The notes beneath the pieces were generated by a model that was given only the letters and a program-made list of their open reading frames with translations, was not told the DNA's origin and ran no database searches. From Phoronis australis (Eukaryota > Phoronida > Phoronidae), in assembly GCA_002633005.1 (NCBI GenBank), contig NMRA01000006.1:1260442-1324441 (forward strand): a DNA stretch of 64,000 bases, read 5' to 3'. Below, in pieces: positions 48,001-60,000 of this stretch. Each line of letters begins with the position of its first letter. The first letter of the stretch is position 1. The position numbers and the translations under genes are program-made.

Positions 48001-51000
48001 TTTTATGTTTAAAACATTACCACACACATTGCTGAATGACACTGGTTTTATGAAAGTAAAAGGACTAATTTGAGTTTTGTTTTAGTCAGCTGAACAAGGT
48101 GAAATGTAGCTTAAAATGGTTGATTTATCAACACACTACGCCAAAATTGGTCAAATATTAGGCCTTACAAAGGGAGACAACTACGTACCAGATATCCATA
48201 GTACTGTGCATCGTATCCACCAGCCAAATGACCGAATGAGGCGGACATGTTGGTGTTGGGAGTGGATGGTATTCCTAGGATCGACTGTGAAAACTGGGCA
48301 AATACAGCGGCAGTGTCGGCCTGCGGAAAAACAGCAAAAACTTAAACTTTTGTTGCTGAATAGGTTGACCTACACTCTAAGAGAAATTGACAAGAACATT
48401 TTCGGTGCTGCAAAATACAGATTCCAAAATAGCAGGAATCAGTTTGAATTCTGACTTGATTTGCTCAAAATGTGAAAAGCTCCTATGCTCCACAGTCTAT
48501 AGAACTTTGTCAATCTGTCCAATGAGTAGAGCCTCTGTGCAGTAATGCAAAAATTAACATCTGACTAAAGTTCCAAAACAATGCTATGTTATCGCGACAA
48601 AATTTTCATCACATTGCCAATTAAGTGTGGTGAAAGATTTTCAGAGGTCTTTCCCAGTAAACTTCAGCAGACTAGAGTACTAGAAAGTGCATTAATACTG
48701 TTTGTATTCTTTTGTACTTTATCATGACATTGTATTTTTTCAGAAAAAATTAAACTTAATAATTGTCAAGAACTAACTTTGCACTTCATAACAAAGGTGA
48801 CACAAAATGGATTAGGGCTGTTCCAGCAAAATCTGTGTGGGAGGGGGGGGGGAAGGCAACTGAAATAAAAATTTATNAGTTCCAAAACAATGCTATGTTA
48901 TCGCGACAAAATTTTCATCACATTGCCAATTAAGTGTGGTGAAAGATTTTCAGAGGTCTTTCCCAGTAAACTTCAGCAGACTAGAGTACTAGAAAGTGCA
49001 TTTTAATACTGTTTGTATTCTTTTGTACTTTATCATGACATTGTATTTTTTCAGAAAAAATTAAACTTAATAATTGTCAAGAACTAACTTTGCACTTCAT
49101 AACAAAGGTGACACAAAATGGATTACAAAATTCTGACTAGACATTTGATTAGGGTTCACATTTTGATTGTACATTAGATTATTACATGGCAAAGTCGTTA
49201 TCCCCAGTGATCTAGAGCCTGAGTGGATTTTGGAGAATTATTCACGAGGGCTCTAGATAAGGGGAATAACGACTGAGGAACTAGTTAAAGAACGATAAAC
49301 ACTGCAATGAATCGATCTACCTTTCTCGACTCGCCTCAGCTTTGTAACTATTTTTGTTAGAGGCCTGGTATCGGATGTTGTGAACTTTTAAGAAATGCCG
49401 AATTATTCTCGTTGAATGTTTTTACTCAAGCAATTGAAAATTTAAACAAAATAGATATAAAGTGAATCTATAAAATACATTTTAATCAACTAGTCTAGCT
49501 TACTACACATCTTATGCTATGCTTCCATCATGAAAATATCGTCTGCTAAAGTAGGTTGCCACCGGTTACTGAGTATAATATCCAAGTCAAAGGATCCCGG
49601 CGACACGTTACTCCCATTCAAACTGGAGATCGATGATTTAAGAGAGAGAAAATAACAGATAAATTTTGCTGAATTAAAACTGGCACTGAACAACTAAATG
49701 GATTGGGTTATTTAATGGTTGTATTGGCCATGTCAAGCTGATCATTTGGTATAAAATATCTTATTACCCTGTGTAATTTCCTGCTGCATAATATTTACTC
49801 CACAGAATCACGCTTTTTGGTGATAGTATTTCATAAAAAACACATCTTCATGACATTTGTTGAAAGTCGTTCGCAAATAGTATTTTTAAAACGTCAGTTA
49901 GCGTCAGGCGTGCTGTTTACAACAAAATTCCTGGATTATGCCAGCTTATTAGATGAACACAGACAATTAGAATGCTGGACTATGTAAATATTAGGTTAAT
50001 GACAACTTTCTCAAGATTTCTATCACAATCAAACTGATAACAACACAGTTGTAATGCAAGTTCGCCATCACCGAAATCAGGGAAACTCACCCCACAGAGT
50101 GGTGGCGTCACGCATCTGCAGAGAGCTTCTATTTACCAAATGTCACACAGAAGACAATCTCTCACACATCACATAGCTATGCAATTTCATTTAATTTTGA
50201 AAGTTAATTATGAATTATCTTATGTCGACCACAATGGTATGTTTTTGGTCAAAATCGACTCACATTTGCCAAAGATTCACCTACATATCCATAAATAGTT
50301 CCAATAAAAAACAACACTGTCTGTGACCTGGGATACACATTGTGCCATCACCCTAGGTTGAGTTACCACTTGTATAAACAGGCCGGATACTAGTATTCTA
50401 ATTAAACTACCCTTGTGGAACGAGTTCAGACCCTGAGCGAAATATGAACCACTCACCTTAGCAGAAGCATGAATGTTTTGGTCAAATGTGAACCACTCAC
50501 CTTAGCAGAAGTGTGAATGTTTTGGTCAAAAGTGCCCAGAAGAATCTGTCTCAAATTGAACACACCGGCATTGGCTGTGCGCGAGGCTAATAGTTTCTGC
50601 AGCATATCGTCAGGGATGGCGCTACCATCCTTGTAGTGAGCCGACATGCGCGCCAGAGGTTCCTTTTCCCAGCACCAGTTCTCCAACATCTGAGACGGCG
50701 CTTCGACAAAGTCACGCTCAACGCTAGTGCCACTGAAAATGTTATTTAGTCGATCACCGCACAGCAGGAATTGAAATAAAGAAACGAACTCAATAGTGAT
50801 TAGTTATTGATGTCCCTCATTAACATACAAAGTTCACCAACTTCATTTCATGTAAAATTCAAGCTTATGTTCAGAGCTGCCCGTGTTTAAGGAGCTGCAA
50901 CACATAAAATTAATTGGGTCCAGTTTTGTACTTAAAGCATAGTTTAGCAACATTTGTTTATCTTAGTTAGTAAACAGACAAAGTTACTTACCTGAACTGA

Positions 51001-54000
51001 GCAAACTCAGCGAGTGCACAAATTTGATGCATCACATGGCCAAACTCATGGAAGAAGGTTTCCACCTGATTATAAACACATTTTGACATTCAGTAAACTA
51101 CAGAGAGTTTTATGGTAACAAAACTGTTTTTATAACATGACATAATTACGAAATTAGAGTTAGTTTCAAAATGATTTTAAACAGCAACATTGCATAATGC
51201 GCAGCTTTGAAACTGAAGTTACAGCAGCATATCCACATGGAAATAAACACATGAACTTGTAATAACACGGGTAGGTGTGTATCCCCCATAGGCTTGAATC
51301 AAACATTTATGAACACTCACACATTCGTAAATAAGCCCATGGGCTTATAAAACATATTAAGTGCATACATGCACTGTCAGCATCTGTTTTGATGCAGCTT
51401 TGCCACCGAGCATCAGGGCACAAGTCAAGTGAGTTTTGACATGGGTTGAGAGTAAATGGGATGGGGGGGGGGGGTGCACTTGTAAGCAAGGAAATTGGGA
51501 TGAGCTTATACGAGTGTGAGTGTGGTTTCAGGCCACAATAAACGAAGAGTGATGCGGGGGGCTATAACCGGGGGTTGGGGGACTTATGAGCAGATACGGT
51601 ATAGAGAAAACTTCAACTAGCATACGGACAAATGTCAGTGGCAAGGTATTTGGAAATGAACTGCAATTGTATTTACTTTCTATAATTGAAAATTGAAATG
51701 TCCAATAATAACTGTCAATAAAATGCACCACGCTGACCGTACAGCTCTTTGTACTGTAAAGTTGCCATGTACGTACTGCTGTATCAAAAACTAAACAAAC
51801 CTAGTGACCAATCACAAACCACTTAAACAAACTTTCAATTCCATCACGTCTCTTACCTCATCATGATTCAACAAAGATGGCGCTGAGTCTGTTGGTTTGG
51901 TGAAGTTGGCTACCATGGCAGCAACCGCCACTTGGCGCTTCCCATCAGGCAGCAGGCAGCCGGGCTAAGATGTAAGATACAATGAATGTGAAATAGTCAC
52001 TTCCCTGCATTACCCAGAGTAGACACTCTAGAGGAAATATAGACTAAATGATGTGCACATACTGTGAAAGTCATGTAAGTCAGACATACAAAAGTCAGGG
52101 GTCTGTTTCATGATAAGTGACTTAATACTAAGACAAAAATTTGCTCTTACGCTCCACCTATAACTGATAATAACCCAATCTCACTTGAGCAACGCTACAA
52201 GTCTTTGAGAACATACACATAACTGTAAATTACCGAGAAAGTTTTTATAAATTATTTCTATACTGTGACACGCTCATACATGACTGAACTTTTCATGAAA
52301 AGGACACCAAATCTTAGTGCAAATTCGACAAAGTTATGTGTAAGGCAAGTTGGATTCAACTCAGCAGGTGCAGGGAGTGTTTACGCTCGTTGCAGCCCAC
52401 TGGTGCTAAGGGCATACTATCATTGAACTCAATCTATTTCTACTGGAAATCTTCCAAGTTATTTCTACTTGAAACTATTTATCGCTTCAAGTTTTTTCTT
52501 ACCAAAACTCTTCAAGTTATTCGACTCGAAACTCTTCAAATTATTTCTGCTCCAAACACACTGCAAGTGAAAATGAGCTAAGACATCAAAATCCACTTGA
52601 ATAAAATTTTTCATGGGACACAACTAGAAACATTCTAGTCTAACCAGCTTCTTGGATGTAAGCAACTTGCAAGTACATCCAATGTAGCTAGTTCCTCCAA
52701 TGTGGCAGACGTCTGTGAAACAGTAATAGTGTAATTACCTGGAGACCAAAACAGGCGGCATGTCCAAACTTGCCCTCCCTGGGGTAAAGGTCCAGGTAGA
52801 AGTATCCAAGTAGAATACCCGACTTAGCATCAGTAACACTCCACTGAAACAAAAAGATCCAGTTACGAGAGCAATGCTGTGCCCTCGACTGCACCGCAAA
52901 TGATATGGTTCTAGGGATGCTTAATTGCATCACATAAGTGGCCACAAGAACACAACTTCCAATTTTTATAATGTTCCTTCAAGAGGTGCAGCTGACAGAA
53001 ACAGATTTGGAAATAATAACAATTAAAACGTGAAGCGTGGCAATGCGCCCATGACTGCACGGCAAACAGTACGCCTCTAGGGGTGTTTAGTAGTATCATA
53101 AAAATGGATACTACTTGGCGCACACTACATCAAAGCTGTCCAAAAATGGGAAGACGTCATCTCCCTAATAGAAACCTATTTGCTCAAATTTGAGAAAAAG
53201 TGATTAAAATGGCCACTATGGGGCACATACTCTATCAAATCCATTCAATATCGGAAAGCTTTCGTTGTCGATGTCATCTCAATAGCTACATGTTAGCCAA
53301 ATTTCATGAAAATCTGTTGAGGAACTGGGAAGACACAAAGACAATGTAAAAGAATAAAATTGCCACTAGGGGAACGCCATTTGTTGGATGTATCCGACAG
53401 TCGCATTCATCTGTCATTGGCTACATAGCAACAAACCTGCCAAAATTCACAAAGACACTGCAATTGGTTTAAAAGAAACAGCAGAAAACGGCATAAAAAT
53501 GTTCTTAAGATGGGATTGTTTGTGACAAAAACCACAGCACATAACTGTGAACTTTTTACACTTTAAGTACAATATGATACCTTCAACTGCATGTGTATTT
53601 TCACACTTTCCATTTACCTTTTCAACAAAAGGCTTTTGCCCCCGTTTACACAAGATAACCTTCCAGATTCCCTCCTTACTCATACCACTGTCAACTCTGT
53701 ACCAGATACACTGCATTACAGTGGTCAACATGCTCACTTTCACAATCAGGGCTACGTTTCATGACAGCGACTCAAGACTTAAGAGAGACATTTGGTTTTA
53801 CGTTCCCACTTCACAATTACTGAATAAAGGTTTAGCTAAAAAATAATGAGCACATCACAGTCAAGAGATTTATAGAAATTATCTCAGTAACTCACAGTTA
53901 TGTGTATATTCTCAGAGACTTTGCAATTCTGCTCATTAAGACAAATGAGATTTAAATATTTTTCAGAAATAGGTGTGAAGAGTGCAAACTTCTGTCTTAA

Positions 54001-57000
54001 GTCTTACATCACTGTTCATGAAACAAACACCTGGCAGAAAGCACATACAATATACGGTCTGATACCAACAGATTCTTACACATTAGTAAACCTGCAGCAA
54101 CCAACACTCACCAATGTGACGTCTTTATCCCAGACTTCAGCTCCCTTCACTTGTTCAAATTTCAGACCTAACAACTGCTGGTATATATCCAACAGTCCTT
54201 TGGTGACGACTTCCATGGGGAAGTATTCCTTCAACTTATTCTGGTCCACCGTGTACTTCCTCTCCTCAGCCATTGTCATGTAGTACCTCATGTCCCACAT
54301 GTTGATCGTGTTGTCATACGCGTAGCCATACTTGTCACACTGGGACCGGAGCAAAGCATATATTAGTGTCAGATAAACAGAAAAATCAAATGAACATCAA
54401 CAGTATATCACATAGTCGGTATTCTAGTATGAAATGCCCAGAGTGGATGTGATTCAATTATTGGTTTCATCTCCCAACAGAAGAGCCGGTCAGGAGTACA
54501 TTTTGTTTCTTGAGAGAAAAATAGTAAGTGAAAGGCAATTGTTCACTAGGAACCTTACATGCACGTTCAAGCAAAATGGCTGCCACTAAAGAGGTTGACT
54601 GGCTATTAATACAGGAATATTGGATTATGGGATAAAAATATGGTCAATTCTGTTATGTTACAAGATTTTTCTCCATAAGTAGCATACAGTTTGCGTTACA
54701 GAACGCATCCATGATTGAGCAGTAATGGATAATTTAAAGTGAAATCACCTAAACAAGGTTTTCCGTAACCAGTCTCCTAGTTTTTTTATATTCCAAGAAC
54801 AGTGCCATCTCTTGTTTAAGACATTTCACAAAAATCGATAGTTACCATCTGAAAGAGATTTTTAATTTATGTTGCATGAAGTTGTAAACAAGCAATATCA
54901 CTTATTAGATGACCACTGAATGAATACTTGTCCTCTCATTGGCTAAAACATGGTAGGATAACTTCCATTATACCATAACATTGACCAAGCACTAGCAGGC
55001 TATGGAACATCACTTTCTAGTCAGACATGCTGCCCAGTCGCCAGATGTCACAATTCACAATCTGACCAGTTAAAACAGTAAAAAACATAAACCCTGACCA
55101 CAAAGTGAGCAGACGATGACAGAACACGAAAGCAGGTATTAAGAGCAAGCTAAACTAATACGAGACGAAAAATTCAGAGGAACCGAACATCAGTGGCCGT
55201 GTAATAAAACAAATATGGACCAGTCCCTCGGGTATATCAGGCCAAATGGACTTCGGGGGAACTTGTCAACTCCATAAACAAACAATCAGCATCTACATGC
55301 CAGGACTGTGACTTTAGAAAATAAACAGACCAGAAAGAAGAACCTGAGAAAAAAAGTTACAAACCATACTTAATTGAAACATAAAGTCTAGAATTTAGAA
55401 TCCTTAATATAACTTAATGACACATGACCGTGCTAGAGAGTGGAAAGTGGAAGAGCTTAATTTGGGAACAAGTTTTGCCCAAACTAGTTTGCATTGAAGT
55501 TATTAATTAAAATGACACAGAAAGATTATCTTTGAGAATTCCACAAACCCCAGCAATACAAACACAGAACAACATGTCTGTAACATACCTCTTCTTTCTT
55601 ATACTTCAGGAACAGCGCCATCTCTTGTTGCTTCAGGGGCTGCAGCTTCTTGGCCAGGTCAGCAAGGAAGGTGGACACAGCTTCTGGAGACTTGGCCATC
55701 CGCATGTCCAGAACGAATGCGGCATGCGTGGGGAAACCAAGCAGGCTAGCTTTCTAATGCAAAAACATAGGACTGTAGTTAAAGCTCAATACTGGATGCA
55801 TCAAACATTACTCACAGACAGAAAACACCAAAAAGCACAAGCAAGTGACGTTGTTAACATGAAACCAGTTTAAGTACATCATCTCTGGCCAACACAGTGT
55901 GGGTGGGAATTCTAAGAAAGAGGCTGTCAGATGCAAGCAAAACCAGAAAGTGAGATTCAACAGTCAAGAAACTAGCGGTATGAGATAGTGAACAGTCAGG
56001 CCTCCAGCTACAGAAACTAATGGGATGAGATAGTGAACAGTCAGGCCTCTGGCTACAGAAACTAGAGGGATGAGATAGTGAACAGTCAGGCCTTCGGATA
56101 CAGAAACTAGCGGTATAAGATAGTGAACAGTCAAGCCTCCGGGTACAGAAACTATTAGGATGAGATAGTGAACAGTCAGGCCTTCGGATACAGAAACTAG
56201 CGGTATGAGATAGTGAACAGTCAAGCCTCCGGGTACAGAAACTATTAGGATGAGATAGTGAACAGTCAGGCCTTCGGATACAGAAACTAGCGGTATGAGA
56301 TAGTGAACAGTCAAGCCTCCGGGTACAGAAACTAGCGGGATGAGATAGTGAACAGTCAGGCCTTCGGATACAGAAACTATTAGGATGAGATAGTGAACAG
56401 TCAAGCCTCCGGATACAGAAACTAGCGGGATGAGATAGTGAACAGTCAAGCCTCCGGGTACAGAAACTTTGTCAGTGATTCAATGAAGACCTTAACAACT
56501 AACTAATATCCTTCCTCAATCTATCAATATGGTTTGATAACCAATCACTAATACTTTGTCAATCTATCAATATCCTTCAACAGATAATTACATACAAGGT
56601 ACAGGCATATTTCAGGGAGCGAAGAGACCCCAGACATCCCTCTGAGGGCCAGCAAAGAATGAATAGAAGTAAAACTTTCAGAGAATTTTAAACATTTATT
56701 TTTTATTGTTGACAAATACTACTCTAAGTCGTCTTAATCATTGGTGTTGAAGTTTTGGCATAGAAACTTACAAAACACACCAAAAAATAATCAGACAAAA
56801 TAACCCATAATTTCCTGTCACGATGGCCAAGTGCAAATGGACATCATTGTCAGCATAGCTTGAATGACCCGGCATGAACCAAGAACAGCATTTTGTTTAC
56901 TTCCTTTGGACCTGCAGATCCATCTATGAATCACTCACTTGAGCAATATCTCTTTGTCAATCAATCAACCTTTGCATTTTTACCTTTTGTCTCAGTTCCA

Positions 57001-60000
57001 CGAGCTCTTCCAGGATGGGTGCATTCTCCTTCATACACCTGAAGTGAATGTAAGGTGCACATGATGTAATGAAACCACCAAAGTGATATGAACAACACTG
57101 GACTTAATATCAGCACATGTAGTGTGGCTTCTATCCAGTACATGAAGGCAGTGTACCTTTAAAAATAAAACCAAAAATGTTGTCTTTCCCTATAAAAGGG
57201 AAGCTGACCACAGCAGTGATGAATAACACATTTTGTTTCAAGAATTTTGAAATTTAATTCAATTAAAACCAAATACAGTGCCTTTGTGACCAGACATCAG
57301 TTAATTCAATTGCTTTTTAGTAAAAGTCTGGGGTAATAGTCGGATAGGTGGGTCTGTGATTTAGAAGCGATTTGAGAACCAGTTACTCCCACTGAATAAG
57401 AGGTGTTTTATTCAATGGGAATAACTGGTTCTCAAATCAGGGACCCATCTATCCGACTTGTACCAAGTTTGGATCATCAAGCCAAGGGTATGAAAACAGT
57501 GCCTGGATGTTAGTTACCTGGAATTAAATGCTGTCTCCATCTTCTTCCTCGTCTCGGGGTTCCTGGCTTTCTTCATGCATGGGAAGTAGTGGGGATACTT
57601 GAGTGACACCTTACGCTTGCCAGAGTCTGCAGCCTAGACAAAACATACAGGTGAGTGCCATCAAAGGCCATGCTTCAACACATCAAGATGCCTCACTTAC
57701 CCTTCCAACATGTGTCCCTTAAAGTGCTTAAAACCACCATTTATATTGTTTTGACAAGTGATTACATTGTCAACATCATTATGCATTGCTTCATAGCACT
57801 ATATGTCACAATCATGAATTCGATCCCAAAAAACGATAAAATAGTAGACATGTGAATTCAACTAAAAGTTTCTCAACTCCACGGACACGAGTGTGACATA
57901 TGAACGTACTCAGTGCCAATGTGTCATGTCCACCAACACGCGAGTTTCTTGTACAAACTTGTGCCATATCTGCACTTCTTCGATGTCTCATGGGCCGCAG
58001 CATGGTCAAATACTAAGTTGTCACAACCCCCACAAACGCAATGCTTCACCATTATTTATTATACCTCAAACCATGGGAAAACGAGCTGCAATATTTGACG
58101 ACATTCCACATTAAACACAATGGAGGATGACTAGTAAGAGTGTTGTGATTGACTTTCCCAACTTTACGTAGCACGTATTGACTAATAAATCCTTATACGC
58201 TCATTTATGCTGCAACTTGTTATCAGTCACAAGAATTGACTTTCAAGAAAAAATCACTTCCCACATCAGGTTTTTCAAGCAATGTACCCGCGATGGATCC
58301 TCGTAGTATCCATATATGATGCATACCCGAGACTGCTCCAGCTATGTTAAGGTGGCACTCTCAGTGTTAACAAGTAACAGGGTTGAAACCAAATGTTGGT
58401 CGATATCAAACTACCACAAAAACACTGAATAACATTGCTGGTGTCAAGAGACTATCTCAATTGGGATGATTCACACTAGAAAGTAAAACAGTTACTGTAC
58501 ATGACACTGGCGTTTTGCTGATACAAATGCCAAAGCTGAAGGAGTCACAAATGAAAGGTTTTGGTTGTAAATACAACGTAACTGAGCTAAACTAATTGAA
58601 TGTAAACGACTGCTGTCCTGACAAAGTGACCAGTAATTCCACATCAAGACAGCTGAGTGGAAGTAGAGTTCACTGACCGCAATTTCCAGAAATGCTCTTT
58701 CAATGGCTGAATAAGCCACCATGATAAGGAAACAGTAATTTGCCTCATTAGTGTTGTCGTATATTCTAACCAGGCTAACTGGCAAAAAGATGATAATTTC
58801 AAATTATCCTACCTTTTCCAAGGCATTGATGAAATCATCCGGAAGTCCAACTACAAAACGAAGATAAACAAAACTTTCAACACAATGTTGTTAATCAAAA
58901 GTTGCGAGGATGTGAACTACGCAATACATGATCCAGCACTCGGCAAACAAAACTAACCAGAGCTACGCAATACATGATCCAGCACTCGGCAAACAAAACT
59001 AACCAGAGATTTCTGCAAAAAATCTTGGGGCACCTTCAGCTGAACTTATGTCTAGTATATTGGCTACATTATTAATAGTCGATATAATACTGACTGTCCT
59101 GTAGACCTGCTACCTGCTGCCATAGCAAAACTGATGACAGTCTACAATCAACTTACCAAGTTCTTCATCGGTAAACTCAAGAATTGTGTTCTCATCATTG
59201 CAGTTCTTACTGAAGTCAATGCTAAGATCACTCATGCGTTTCTTGATTGTCTTGATCTGCTCCTGTGCGTCTTTAGGAAGATGAAGCCCTGTGAATATTA
59301 TGGTTCATGATATGAACACAAATACAACAATAAGTACAGTTTGATAACATGCTCCACATGTCCCTAAGAAAAACATAGCTATGTGTTTTTGAAAATGCAT
59401 CACAATTCTGGTGCGAATTCTACAAGGGATGGTGACCCAAATATTTGAGAAGTATGTAAATTCTCCATCCAAAAATCATCGGCAAGAGAGTGAATCAAAA
59501 GAGAATGATTGCATTCTTTCCACAAGTTCACCATCTTCAAAAATAAAATTGTTTTAGTTTTGATGTACTTCAGACATCTTTTTAATATTATAATTTTGTG
59601 TTCCTAATTTTCCATGAAAATACAATACATTGAGTAGAGTTTATTGATAACCTCAGAGGAGTGATTTTGTGTTTTTTCTAAATTGAAGTTCATAACTTTG
59701 ACTCCATTTAACTATTGTCATATTAGTCCTCAAAACATAGCATACTACTTTACTGATTACTTGGGAGGCAACATCAATTGATTATTAACTTTGCATGATT
59801 TATTCTAATTAAATAGAATTTCGCAATTATTTACTTGACCAAAATATCATTAAAAAGTCTTAAAACACAACATTCCTCCTGAGCTTCACATCGAAAATTA
59901 AAACTTATTCATGATGAATACCATTTCTGCGGCCCAACTTGATGAGTCGTTCCAAATAGCGAGTGGCTTCAGCTGAATGTTCACCAGACTTAGTCTTCTT

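Noticed and set aside
55964-56449. Open minus-strand frame of 15-residue repeats ([15 protein letters not shown])
   Set aside because: It is the 45-bp minisatellite read in one frame, inside a THOP intron. The period is divisible by three, so openness is automatic. No splice sites or conservation support a protein.
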